Origin: Terriglobus saanensis SP1PR4
GTDB lineage: Bacteria; Acidobacteriota; Terriglobia; Terriglobales; Acidobacteriaceae
Assembly (NCBI RefSeq): GCF_000179915.2
Contig: NC_014963.1
Coordinates: 1,984,001 to 2,048,000 of the forward strand
DNA: 64,000 nucleotides
Direction of reading: 5' to 3'
Part shown: in pieces, positions 50,887-59,867 of the stretch
Layout: each line of letters starts with the position of its first letter
How positions within the stretch are numbered: position 1 is the first letter of the stretch
The notes under the pieces: generated by a model
Seen by the model: the letters and a program-made list of their open reading frames with translations, nothing else
Databases searched by the model: none
What the model was told of the DNA's origin: nothing
Position numbers and translations under genes: made by a program

Positions 50887-52989
50887 TCAGTGAGCCGCCG
50901 TGACCGGGGGTGCCGGAATACCGAGTTCTGTTGCGGTGGGGATGGTCTGCGTGGCGGTCCACTGGCGCTGGGCGGAGCGGACCTTGTCGATACGCGAGAG
51001 CCAGAGCTGGGTGGTGAGATCGTAACGAGCTAGGTTGTTATGCAACCAGTAGGGGCGGTAGCTCTTGAGCCAGGCCTGTTCGTAGAGATCGCGCGTGAGA
51101 GAGTAGCCGTCGCGCAGGTCCTGCAGCTTGCCATTGACGCCGTTGATCGCGCCGAGAGAGCTTCCGACCAGGGAACGATCGGTCTTCACCTTGCTCGTCT
51201 GGTTCTTTGAAGCAAGAGCGTAGTAGTTGGCGATCTCGTCTGTGACCTGGAACTTCAGACCGATGAGGTCCATGCGACGAGCACCGAGTTCGAGAGCATC
51301 GAGGGCATCGGTCTCACGCAGGTTGGCGGTCATACGGGCCTGGCGGACGAGCACAATGGCGCGCTCTGCATGGAGGCGAAGCTCCGAAGTATAGGGACGA
51401 ATGAGGTCTCCGAGGTGCTGACCGTCCGGCGACCAGGGATCGACCCAAAAGAGGAGGTCGGAGCCATCGGACTGCTTGAAGTTGTCCTTCAGAAGGGCGT
51501 GCGCAAGCATCATCTCCTTCTGGGCCTCGTCGATCTTGCCAGTGGCGTCACCGTGGAAGACTGCACCGTAGGCGGATTGGAACTGCGGAATGGGAGCCTC
51601 TCCCTGCTGCCAGGCGGCGGCGGCTCCATAGAGGATGCCGTACCAGTCGGAGTTGATGAGGCCTTCGCCATCGTCGTTCCAGATGGTGTTGAGCTGGCCG
51701 GTGCAGCCGCCCTGCTGACCTTCGGCGGTGAACTTCTGGATGTTGGCGAACATCATGTTGTTATTCGGGTAGACGCGCGACCAGTTGTTCACGCCCGGAG
51801 AGACCCAGCACTCGATGCCTGCGTCGATGTAGGGCTTGATCCAGGGAGCGAAGCCCTTGGGTTGCGGGTTGTACTCCCAACCGAGAGCGATCACAGAGTC
51901 CTTGAAGGTCTGCGGAAGCGCCTTGACGAGCGCTGGATCGTGCATGGCGATGTCGCCCCAGAAGAGTATCTTGCGGTTGAGCGGCTTGAGCTCCGCAACG
52001 ATCTTCTGCATGTAGTCGAGGTAGACCGCGCCGAGACCGCGTGTATCGACGTCGGCCTTGGTCTGGCCACGGCCGAGTTCGTTGGTCTCATCCGCACCCA
52101 CATGGAGATAGGGGCTGGGATAGATCTGCGAGAGTTCGATGAACATCTGCTTGGTGAGCTGGAGGGAACCGGGCTGGCCGGGAGCCATGACCTGTCCGTG
52201 CGGCGTTTCGGAGAGTGGCGAGTACTGCTCGTAGTTGAGCAGGTAGTGAACGTGGCCGAAGGCTTCCTGCTCGGGAATGACGGTGATGTGGTACTTCGCG
52301 GCGTAGGCGACGAGCTCGCGGGCGTCAGCGGCGGAGATGGAGCCTCCCGGCGGCGCTATGAGCGGCTGCGAGGCGTACTGCATGGTGTGTTCAAAGTAGG
52401 GCGAATAGACGTTGAGCTTGAAGGAAGCAAGGATACGAATCTGCTTCTTCTGGAAGTCGAGCGTCGGAACGGGGCCGCGCGAGAGATCGTCGTCGAGACC
52501 GCGAATCTTCAGGGTAGGCCAGTCGCGGATGGTCGCGGTGTGGAGCATCTTGTTCGCATCCACGAGCTGCTTGGCCGTCTGTGCACCATAGAAGACGCCG
52601 GAGGGTGTGCTGCCGATGACGGCGATGCCGTTTCCGGCGGGAAGGATCACGTATCCCTCGGCGTCCATGTCGGCGGTCCAGGTGATGTGGGCATTCGACA
52701 TGGCGGATTTGGCCTCGGCGGAGTTCGTGCGCATAAGGGCGATCTGCGGCGCTGTGGTGGAGGCGACGGAGATACCACGCTCGAAGAGGGCCTTGCCCAG
52801 ATCGTCGGCGGCGAAGGAGTCCTCTTTGTCGCACTGATTGCAGACGATGGAGACACCGTTAACGACGTTGATCGGAGCCGCATCGTGGACTTCGCGCGGC
52901 ATTGGGATGAGCGCGAGTTGGGCCGAAAGGGCGAAGGGCGCGAGCACGCAGGCAGCGAAGGGAAGCAGGCGAAGCCGATGAAGATGCAT
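50887..52989 (-). CDS. GH20 beta-N-acetylhexosaminidase, exported
   Basis: A 700-residue exo-hexosaminidase with signal peptide RLLPFAACVLAPFALSAQ. The N-terminal GH20b domain covers about 25-150 and the catalytic barrel about 150-480. The Asp300-Glu301 pair is in YLHVGADETNELGRG, with the substrate His earlier in EAFGHVHYLLNYEQ. It splits terminal GlcNAc or GalNAc by substrate-assisted catalysis in the periplasm. The C-terminal 220 residues are helical. As first gene of the nagA/fusion operon it probably supplies GlcNAc from peptidoglycan or chitin pieces. Confidence 0.95.
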   Translation of the reverse strand: MHLHRLRLLPFAACVLAPFALSAQLALIPMPREVHDAAPINVVNGVSIVCNQCDKEDSFAADDLGKALFERGISVASTTAPQIALMRTNSAEAKSAMSNAHITWTADMDAEGYVILPAGNGIAVIGSTPSGVFYGAQTAKQLVDANKMLHTATIRDWPTLKIRGLDDDLSRGPVPTLDFQKKQIRILASFKLNVYSPYFEHTMQYASQPLIAPPGGSISAADARELVAYAAKYHITVIPEQEAFGHVHYLLNYEQYSPLSETPHGQVMAPGQPGSLQLTKQMFIELSQIYPSPYLHVGADETNELGRGQTKADVDTRGLGAVYLDYMQKIVAELKPLNRKILFWGDIAMHDPALVKALPQTFKDSVIALGWEYNPQPKGFAPWIKPYIDAGIECWVSPGVNNWSRVYPNNNMMFANIQKFTAEGQQGGCTGQLNTIWNDDGEGLINSDWYGILYGAAAAWQQGEAPIPQFQSAYGAVFHGDATGKIDEAQKEMMLAHALLKDNFKQSDGSDLLFWVDPWSPDGQHLGDLIRPYTSELRLHAERAIVLVRQARMTANLRETDALDALELGARRMDLIGLKFQVTDEIANYYALASKNQTSKVKTDRSLVGSSLGAINGVNGKLQDLRDGYSLTRDLYEQAWLKSYRPYWLHNNLARYDLTTQLWLSRIDKVRSAQRQWTATQTIPTATELGIPAPPVTAAH

Positions 52990-53154
52990 ACGGCAACGTT
53001 AACCGATGAATGCCTTGCATGGGAAATGATCTGGTAATCGGACGGAATGGGGCGGGCTTGGCTGTGTGCGACTGAATCAACGACATCGCCCTTCAGAGCA
53101 AATCCTTCGAGCGAATGGTCGACTTCTGCGTCCATCTGGTAAGGACAGGGTGAT

Positions 53155-54303
53155 ATGCATCGGTTGGACGAAACTGCAGGGAGATTCGGTCTGAACAAGG
53201 CGCTTCTCTTTATTGCGAGGATCGCGCTTGTTGTGAGTTCCGCGCTTCATGCCCAGGAAATCACAGGGACCTGGCAGGGAATTTTGCCCGATGCCGACAG
53301 TCCGCGGATTGTCCTCAAGATCGCGAAGAACGAGGATGGCTCTCTGCGCGGTGGTTACTCGCTGATCGATCGCGATAGCTCCAGCGTCCCTTTCTCTGCC
53401 GTCTCTTTTGCTTCCCCGAATCTGAATATTGTTTCGGACGTCGCCGACCTCAGCTATGAAGGAAAGTTAGCCCTGGACGGGAAGTCGATCACTGGAATCT
53501 GGACGCAGAAGAAGAAGCCCTTGCCGCTGACCTTTGTCCTGGCCACACCAGATACGCGCTGGAAGCGGGGAGGTTCTTCCGCCCTGCCACCCATGTCCGC
53601 AACCGCAGATCCTGCCTTTGAGGTGGCGACGATCAAGCCGAGCCCTCCGGACGCCAAACAACGGTCCTATGCAACACGCACGCGGCAGTTTCAGGCCAAG
53701 GCCACCACCGTATCCGATCTCATCCAGTTCGCATGGCAGGTGCGGCCTCGTCAGCTTGAAGGTGGCCCGCCCTGGATCGATGATCTGAAGTTCGATATCG
53801 CGGCGGAACCGGATGCCCCAGGCCAGCCCAGTCTGGACCAATACCGGCTGATGCTCCAAAAGTTACTCGTGGAACGATTCGGTCTCAAAATTCACAAGGT
53901 CGAGAGGATTTTTTCCGTTTATACGGTGACCATCGAGCGAAATCCTCCAAAGCTGACCAGAAGCGACCCCGATGAGAAGGGGCCTGGAAATATCTACGTT
54001 CACAAAGAGGACGACGGTGAATGGAGGCTTCAATTCGCTTCCATGACGATGCTGGAGTTCGACAATCTCCTGATGAATTTCATCAAGGATCGCCAGATTG
54101 TCGACGAAACCGGTTTGACCGGCCTCTTCAACTTTACGCTCCGGCTTCCTGCAGGTGCTCTGGGTGAGGGCTCCAATGTGGATGACAGCGCAGCTGCATT
54201 TATCCACGCTCTGGAGGCGCAACTCGGCTTGAAACTCAATCCGAAGAAAGCACCACTTGAGGTCCTTGTGGTGGATCACCTCGAAAAACCTTCTGCAAAC
54301 TAG
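53155..54303 (+). CDS. TIGR03435 family protein with N-terminal extra domain
   Basis: A 382-residue exported protein. After a signal peptide (ALLFIARIALVVSSALHAQ) comes a beta-rich domain of about 100 residues (ITGTWQGILPDADSPRIVLK to GIWTQKKKPLPLTFVL), then the TIGR03435 region: FEVATIKPSPPD, RTRQFQAKATTVSDLIQFAW, LQKLLVERFGLKIHKVERIF and VVDHLEKPSAN at the end. The family is largely confined to acidobacteria and relatives; its function is unknown. No M56/BlaI gene lies next to it here. Confidence 0.88.
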   Translation: MHRLDETAGRFGLNKALLFIARIALVVSSALHAQEITGTWQGILPDADSPRIVLKIAKNEDGSLRGGYSLIDRDSSSVPFSAVSFASPNLNIVSDVADLSYEGKLALDGKSITGIWTQKKKPLPLTFVLATPDTRWKRGGSSALPPMSATADPAFEVATIKPSPPDAKQRSYATRTRQFQAKATTVSDLIQFAWQVRPRQLEGGPPWIDDLKFDIAAEPDAPGQPSLDQYRLMLQKLLVERFGLKIHKVERIFSVYTVTIERNPPKLTRSDPDEKGPGNIYVHKEDDGEWRLQFASMTMLEFDNLLMNFIKDRQIVDETGLTGLFNFTLRLPAGALGEGSNVDDSAAAFIHALEAQLGLKLNPKKAPLEVLVVDHLEKPSAN

Positions 54304-54320
54304 GTTGCTTGCGGTGCTAC

Positions 54321-54362
54321 TCAAAGCAGGTCCCTTCGGCTGTGTTGCGGGGTGACAAAGTC
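54321..54362 (-). repeat. 40-bp dispersed repeat, copy 3 (minus orientation)
   Basis: Its complement reads CGACTTTGTCACCCCGCAAC then CCGAAGGGACCTGCTTT, matching copies 1 and 2 with several substitutions. It lies 18 bp after the TIGR03435 stop codon. Confidence 0.6.
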
Positions 54363-54440
54363 GGATACCTGGGTTCTGCCGTCAAAGTCCGGAGCCGACG
54401 TACGCATGATTTAGATCTGGCATCTCTATGGCAAATGGCC

Positions 54441-54471
54441 TATAAATGGTAAGCCATTGGCAACGTTGCTA
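54441..54471 (+). promoter_or_regulatory. Promoter -10 and LacI-type operator candidate before uxaC
   Basis: TATAAA at 54441-54446 is followed by TGGCAACGTTGCTA (54458-54471), an almost perfect palindrome with the central CG of LacI/GalR-family operators. Position just after the expected transcription start suggests repression of the uronate operon. No LacI-type gene is in the window. Confidence 0.5.
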
Positions 54472-54564
54472 TCCATGGCTATGATTCCGGGATGTCAGTA
54501 TTTGAGTTCGTGCGAAAGGCCAAGGGCCTAAGTGTGAGCAGGAAATTAAGCGAGGCTCGAAGAA

Positions 54565-55950
54565 ATGTTGCATAAGGACAGGCTTTTTCCCGCGGAAGGT
54601 GTGGCGCGGGACGTTGCTCGCAAGCTTTATCAAGTAGCGGAGAAGCTTCCCATCGTCAGTCCGCACGGGCACACGGATCCCAGTTGGTTTGCGGAAAATG
54701 AAGCATTTCCGAACCCGACCGCGCTGTTCATTCAGCCGGACCATTATGTGTTTCGGATGCTGTACTCGCAGGGTATTTCTTTGGAGTCCCTCGGAATCAG
54801 CGGACAACCGGCGGACCCGCGTGAGGTCTGGCGGATCTTTGCACGGAACTACTATCTCTTTCGCGGAACGCCCACACGGGCGTGGATCGACTATGAGTTC
54901 GAAAATCTTTTTGGTTTCACGGAACGGTTGAGCGAAAAGAATGCGGACGCGTTTTATGAAACGATCGATAAGAAGCTGAAAGAGCCAGGCTTTCGACCTC
55001 GCGCACTGTACGAGCAGTTCAATCTTGAAGTCCTGGCCACGACCGATGCGGCGACGGACACGCTGGAGCACCATGCGAAGATTCGCGCAAGTGGATGGAA
55101 GGGACGCATCGTTCCGACGTTCCGTCCGGACGGCGTCGTCGACGCGGAATTTGCCGGCTTCAAAGACAACATTGAGACGCTGGGGAAGCTGACCGGTGAG
55201 GATGTTTCAAGCTGGAAGGGGTATCTCGATGCTCTCAGAAAGCGACGAGCGTTCTTCAAGGAGATGGGCGCGACGGCGACGGACCACGGGCATCTGACGG
55301 CGCGGACGGCTGACTTGGGCGAAGCAAAAGCTGCCGAGCTGTATGGAAAGATCTACAAGGGCACCTTCGAGGCTGCGGACGTAGAGCTGTTCCAGGCGCA
55401 GATGCTGACGGAACTTGCGGGTATGAGTGTGGAGGATGGCTTGGTGATGCAGCTGCATCCGGGCTCTGTGCGGAACCACAACACCAAGGTCTACGAGAAG
55501 TTTGGGCGGGACAAGGGCGCGGACATTCCTTCGCCGACGGAGTATGTGCGTGCGCTGCGGCCGCTGCTTTCAAAGTATGGGAACGAGACGGGATTTACGT
55601 TGATCCTGTTCACGCTGGACGAGACGAGCTATTCGCGTGAACTGGCTCCGCTGGCTGGGCACTATCCCGCGTTGAAGCTTGGGCCGGCGTGGTGGTTCCA
55701 TGACTCGCCTGAGGGCATGATGCGGTATCGCGAACAGGTGACGGAGACCGCCGGGTTCTACAACACCTGCGGCTTCAACGACGATACGCGTGCACTGCTT
55801 TCGATTCCGGCTCGCCACGATGTGGCGCGCCGCGTGGACTGCGCCTTCCTGGGACGTCTGGTCGCAGAGCATCGTCTGGACGAGGATGAGGCCTTCGAGT
55901 TGATCGAAGACCTGACGGTGAACCTGGCGCGAAAGGCATACAAACTGTGA
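54565..55950 (+). CDS. uxaC: Glucuronate/uronate isomerase
   Basis: A 461-residue amidohydrolase-fold isomerase turning glucuronate into fructuronate and galacturonate into tagaturonate. Features: LPIVSPHGHTDPSWFAENEA (metal His pair), YLFRGTPTRAWIDYEFENLF, VLATTDAATDTLEHHAKI, LVMQLHPGSVRNHNTKVY, FNDDTRALLSIPARHDVARR. First gene of a coupled run with gluconokinase and an SDR, so it opens the hexuronate pathway. ATG is preceded by GAGG at 9 nt. Confidence 0.95.
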   Translation: MLHKDRLFPAEGVARDVARKLYQVAEKLPIVSPHGHTDPSWFAENEAFPNPTALFIQPDHYVFRMLYSQGISLESLGISGQPADPREVWRIFARNYYLFRGTPTRAWIDYEFENLFGFTERLSEKNADAFYETIDKKLKEPGFRPRALYEQFNLEVLATTDAATDTLEHHAKIRASGWKGRIVPTFRPDGVVDAEFAGFKDNIETLGKLTGEDVSSWKGYLDALRKRRAFFKEMGATATDHGHLTARTADLGEAKAAELYGKIYKGTFEAADVELFQAQMLTELAGMSVEDGLVMQLHPGSVRNHNTKVYEKFGRDKGADIPSPTEYVRALRPLLSKYGNETGFTLILFTLDETSYSRELAPLAGHYPALKLGPAWWFHDSPEGMMRYREQVTETAGFYNTCGFNDDTRALLSIPARHDVARRVDCAFLGRLVAEHRLDEDEAFELIEDLTVNLARKAYKL

Positions 55951-56450
55951 GCGCGCCGATGATTGTGGTGTTGATGGGAGTATCGGGGTCGGGGAAATCC
56001 ACGATCGGAACCCTGCTGGCGCAGCGCGAGGGCGCTGTGTTTGCCGATGGGGACGACTACCATCCGCTGGCCAACAAAGAGAAGATGAAGGCCGGGCAGC
56101 CGTTGAACGATGACGACCGCGAGCCCTGGTTGGAGCGCTTGAATGTGCTTCTGCGGGACTGGCTTGAGACGGGGAAGAGTGGAGTCCTGGCGTGTTCGGC
56201 TCTGAAGGAAAAGTACCGTGAGACGCTTTCGGCGCATATGCCTGCGGGTGCGGTACAGTTCGTGCTTCTCGAAGGCTCCAAGGAGCTAGTCGCGAGTCGG
56301 CTGGCTCTGCGAAACCACGAGTTCATGAACCCAGGGTTGCTGGAGAGTCAGTTCAAAACGCTGGAAGATCCAGACGACGCTTTGCATGTGAAAAATGACA
56401 GGACTCCGGATGAAGTAGTCACCGAAATTTTGACGAAGCTAACGAAGTAA
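55947..56450 (+). CDS. gntK: Gluconokinase (GntK type)
   Basis: A 167-residue P-loop kinase phosphorylating gluconate. Walker A is MGVSGSGKSTIGTLLA, followed by FADGDDYHPLANKEKMKAG and PLNDDDREPWLERLN, with CSALKEKYRETL as the lid region. The GTG start overlaps the uxaC stop (GTGA). A gluconate-like product of the uronate route is the likely substrate. Confidence 0.94.
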   Translation: MSAPMIVVLMGVSGSGKSTIGTLLAQREGAVFADGDDYHPLANKEKMKAGQPLNDDDREPWLERLNVLLRDWLETGKSGVLACSALKEKYRETLSAHMPAGAVQFVLLEGSKELVASRLALRNHEFMNPGLLESQFKTLEDPDDALHVKNDRTPDEVVTEILTKLTK

Positions 56451-56461
56451 GAGAGGAAGTT

Positions 56462-57238
56462 ATGGGACACCCATTGTTTGATCTGAAGGGCCGCGTTGCG
56501 GTGGTGGTTGGTGGTACGAGCGGCATTGGTCTGGCGATGGCGGTTGGACTCGCGGAGGCTGGCGCGGATGTTGTTGCCAGTTCACGGCGCAAGGAGCAGG
56601 TGGATGCAGCAGCGGCGGCGATTGAGGCGAAGGGTGTTCGTTCTCTGCGTCTCGTTTCGGATGTTGGGGATCGGGCTTCGTTGCAGGCCCTCCTCGACGG
56701 GACGATTGCGGCCTTCGGTCGCGTGGACGTGCTGATCAACTGCGCCGGCAAGATCAAGCGTGAGCCAACATTGACGGTTTCGGAAGAGACCTGGGATGAC
56801 ATCTTCGATACGAATGTGACTGGGACCCTGCGTGCGTGCCAAATCTTCGGAAAGTACATGCTGGAGAAGGGTTCGGGGCGGATCATCAATATCGCTTCGC
56901 TGAATACCTTTGTTTCATTGAAGGAAGTGACAGCCTATGCGGCGAGCAAGGCGGCTGTGGGTGCGCTGACGAAGTCGCTTGCGGTGGAGTGGAGTTCGCT
57001 TGGCGTGACGGTGAATGCGATTGCTCCCGGTGTGTTTCGCACGGCCCTGAATGCGGAGTTGCTGGACAAGTCTCCACGTGGGCAGGAGTTGAAGATGCGT
57101 ACGCCGATGGGGCGATTTGGGAAGACGGAAGAGCTGGTTGGGTCGGCTGTGTTTCTTGCGAGTGATGCTGCGGCGTTTATTACCGGGGAGATTCTGGTGG
57201 TGGATGGTGGTTTTCTGGCTAGTGGCGTTAATCAGTAG
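56462..57238 (+). CDS. SDR oxidoreductase, gluconate 5-dehydrogenase/KduD-like
   Basis: Short-chain dehydrogenase of 258 residues. It has the NAD(P) motif VGGTSGIGLAMAVGLAEAGA, NCAG, the catalytic Ser (INIASLNTF) and YAASKAAVGALTKSL (Tyr and Lys), and the sugar-acid SDR ending ITGEILVVDGGFLASG. Context with UxaC and gluconokinase suggests oxidation or reduction of a keto-gluconate or uronate intermediate. A second, different SDR at 59868-60638 is nearer to KduD. An 18-bp tandem repeat overlaps its stop codon. Confidence 0.9.
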   Translation: MGHPLFDLKGRVAVVVGGTSGIGLAMAVGLAEAGADVVASSRRKEQVDAAAAAIEAKGVRSLRLVSDVGDRASLQALLDGTIAAFGRVDVLINCAGKIKREPTLTVSEETWDDIFDTNVTGTLRACQIFGKYMLEKGSGRIINIASLNTFVSLKEVTAYAASKAAVGALTKSLAVEWSSLGVTVNAIAPGVFRTALNAELLDKSPRGQELKMRTPMGRFGKTEELVGSAVFLASDAAAFITGEILVVDGGFLASGVNQ

Positions 57239-57265
57239 GTGCTATGCAATCAGTAGGTGCTATGC
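57230..57265 (+). repeat. 18-bp tandem duplication across a stop codon
   Basis: AATCAGTAGGTGCTATGC occurs twice without gap. The first copy supplies the last two codons and the stop of the SDR; the second is a non-coding echo. Confidence 0.92.
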
Positions 57266-57275
57266 AGTAAGGATG

Positions 57276-57306
57276 GGGATCGGTTCTTTGCCGATCCCTT
57301 TTCATT
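57276..57306 (+). terminator. Rho-independent terminator of the uxaC operon
   Basis: Stem GGGATCGG/CCGATCCC with a 7-nt loop followed by TTTTCATTTT, 38 bp after the SDR stop. Confidence 0.85.
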
Positions 57307-57319
57307 TTGTGGTTCGTTA

Positions 57320-57358
57320 CTTTGTCATCCCGTAGCAAAGCGAAGGGATCTGCTTTTT
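57320..57358 (+). repeat. 40-bp dispersed repeat, copy 2
   Basis: TACTTTGTCATCCCGTAGCA, then AAGCGAAGGGATCTGCTTTTT. Same orientation as copy 1, which likewise precedes a post-stop hairpin repeat in the same gap. Confidence 0.75.
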
Positions 57359-57499
57359 GCGGAGCGACCGCCAAAGCCAGCCTCAAAAGCTGTCAAGCCC
57401 CTGCAAAGAAAGAATACTTGCAAGCTGTTGAATTTAAAAGCAATACAGACCACCCAGTTTTGCCGATTTACCCTTTCCAAATCGCTACAATTAAAACAA

Positions 57500-57555
57500 C
57501 AGGGGAAGATCCGCATTTGGATCTTCCCTGTTTTACGTAAACCCGTTTCGGGTTT
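57500..57555. terminator. Bidirectional terminator plus second hairpin
   Basis: CAGGGGAAGATCC and GGATCTTCCCTG pair (one bulged G) and are followed by TTTTACG on the plus strand and by TTGTTTTAATT on the minus strand. A second hairpin, AAACCCG-TTT-CGGGTTT, follows at 57539-57555. They separate convergent SDR and larB genes. The rest of this 394-bp gap has repeats but no gene. Confidence 0.75.
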
Positions 57556-57566
57556 GCTGAGAGATC

Positions 57567-57628
57567 TGGTTCGTGTGCTTCGCGCGACTGCACCCTTTCG
57601 CAAAGAGCGCGAAAGGTGAGACACGAGG
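57567..57628 (-). repeat. Post-stop hairpin repeat, copy C (diverged)
   Basis: Contains TGCACCCTTTCGC and GCGAAAGGTGAGACA with the same flank CTGGTTCGTGTGCTTCGCGC. It ends 4 bp from the larB stop codon. Confidence 0.65.
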
Positions 57629-57632
57629 TTGT

Positions 57633-58373
<741 letters not shown>

Positions 58374-58392
58374 TTGAAAGTATTCTTCCCGT

Positions 58393-58845
58393 TTAGGTAG
58401 AGGCGATGCAGTCGATGACAATGCCGTAGTCGCCCGTAGGGAGGGCTGCGGGCTGGGTGGTGTTGCGCGCGGGGAAGATGGGTCCCCAGTTGCGCGTTTT
58501 ATAAACGGCGTTCATGCGATCGAAGTCTTTGATGTCTTCGAGGTAGACCTCCATCTTGAGGACCTTCGCGAGTGAGGAACCGGCTGCGGTGAGGTTCTTC
58601 TCCAGCTCGTCGAGGACCCACTTGGTCTCCTCTTCGATGGTGCCTTTGACTCGGCAGCCGATGCCGGAGACAAAGAGCAGATTGCCGAAGCCGACGACGG
58701 GCGTAAAGGGGAAAGGACCGGGTTTGCCGGAGGCTGCGCGCTTCTGCGCTGTCTGCGCCTGCGCCGGAAGCTCGGAGGCGAGGAGGGTTGCGCCAGCGGC
58801 TGCGGAGGCTGCGTTCTTGAGAAGATTTCTGCGAGTTCGTTGCAT
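58393..58845 (-). CDS. RidA-family protein with Tat export signal
   Basis: A 150-residue RidA/YjgF domain. Its N-terminus QRTRRNLLKNAASAAAGATL is a twin-arginine signal ending near PAQAQ, whereas typical RidA proteins are cytoplasmic enamine/imine deaminases. Domain features are VVGFGNLLFVSGIGCRVKGT, KVLKMEVYLEDIKDFDRMN and PARNTTQPAALP. The conserved catalytic Arg appears in FPARNTTQP. It lies between larE and larB on the same strand. Whether it works on the exported side of the membrane with the Lar route is unknown. Confidence 0.85.
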   Translation of the reverse strand: MQRTRRNLLKNAASAAAGATLLASELPAQAQTAQKRAASGKPGPFPFTPVVGFGNLLFVSGIGCRVKGTIEEETKWVLDELEKNLTAAGSSLAKVLKMEVYLEDIKDFDRMNAVYKTRNWGPIFPARNTTQPAALPTGDYGIVIDCIAST

Positions 58846-58904
58846 GGAAGAAACTCCTGCGAGGTAATGAGGAACCTGTCCACTGTACCGAATGCAGAAG
58901 CAGA

Positions 58905-59753
58905 TTACTTTGCGGCGGCGATGGCGGATGCCGGCAGAAGGTCGTTCATGGAGCCGGAACGGTAGCCGTCGGCGTCGATGGAGACGAACTGGAAGCCTGC
59001 AGCGTGCACGGCGGCAGAGATGGCTTTGACCGTTTCTATGTTGAAGGCGCGGGGCAGGTCTTCGATGGCGATTTCGATGCGGGCGAGATCGTCGTGGGCG
59101 CGGACGCGGACCTGTTGGAAGCCGAGTTGGTAGAGGGCTTCTTCGCTCTGCTCGATCCTGGTGAGGGTCTCGCGGGTGACGGGCTGACCGTACTGGATGC
59201 GCGAGGAGAGGCAGGCGGAGGCAGGCTTGTCCCAGAGACGAAGACCGGCTGCATGGGCAAGGCGCCGAATGGTGCCCTTGTCGAGCTGAGCGTCGGCTAG
59301 GGGAGCGAGCGCGGCGTGATTCGCTGCGGCGCGCTGACCGGGGCGGAAGTCTCCGCTGTCGTCGAGGTTACGACCGTAGGCGATGGCTTTGAACGAGGAG
59401 GTCTCGAGTTCGCGCTGCATGACGGTGAAGAGTTCGTCTTTGCAATGGAAGCAGCGGGTTGCGTCGTTCTGGACGTAAGCCGGGTTCTCCATCTCAGAGG
59501 TTTCGAGGATGCGAAGAGGGATATCGTGTTCTGCGGCGAAGGCCACAGCGTCGGCGAGGTGTGTGCGCGGGAGTGAGGGAGAGTCCGCGATGACGGCGAG
59601 CATTTTCTCGCCAAGGGCTTGATGGGCGGCCCAGGCGAGGTAGGCGGAGTCGATGCCGCCGGAGTAGGCGACGAGGAGGCCTTCCTGCTGCTTCAGGAGG
59701 GAGAAGAGGGTTTGTTGTTTTTCCAGATCGCCGGGTTGGAGAGGAGATTCCAT
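58905..59753 (-). CDS. larE: Sacrificial sulfur transferase LarE
   Basis: A 282-residue PP-loop ATPase: GLLVAYSGGIDSAYLAWAAH is the ATP-binding loop, then CFHCKDELFTVMQRELE and KPASACLSSRIQYGQPVTRE. LarE gives sulfur to the nickel-pincer precursor, in some versions from its own Cys; the Cys of SACLSSR fits that site. Start at 59753 was taken as the family start. First gene of the larE-ridA-larB run. Confidence 0.93.
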   Translation of the reverse strand: MESPLQPGDLEKQQTLFSLLKQQEGLLVAYSGGIDSAYLAWAAHQALGEKMLAVIADSPSLPRTHLADAVAFAAEHDIPLRILETSEMENPAYVQNDATRCFHCKDELFTVMQRELETSSFKAIAYGRNLDDSGDFRPGQRAAANHAALAPLADAQLDKGTIRRLAHAAGLRLWDKPASACLSSRIQYGQPVTRETLTRIEQSEEALYQLGFQQVRVRAHDDLARIEIAIEDLPRAFNIETVKAISAAVHAAGFQFVSIDADGYRSGSMNDLLPASAIAAAK

Positions 59754-59800
59754 GGGATATAGAAATCGTAACTCAGTAGGGAGCGATTTCTTTAGGATCT

Positions 59801-59863
59801 GGTTTGTGCGCTCTGCGCAACCCCACCCTTTCGCAAGAAGCGCGAAAGAATGGGGCATAGGGT
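59801..59863 (-). repeat. Post-stop hairpin repeat, copy D
   Basis: GGTTTGTGCGCTCTGCGC then CCCCACCCTTTCGC ... GCGCGAAAGAATGGGG; the arms pair. It ends 4 bp from the stop of the SDR gene to its right. Confidence 0.8.
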
Positions 59864-59867
59864 CGGG

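Noticed and set aside
51370-53037. 555-codon plus-strand frame opposite the GH20 gene
   Set aside because: Antisense shadow; the GH20 catalytic Asp-Glu and signal peptide are on the minus strand.
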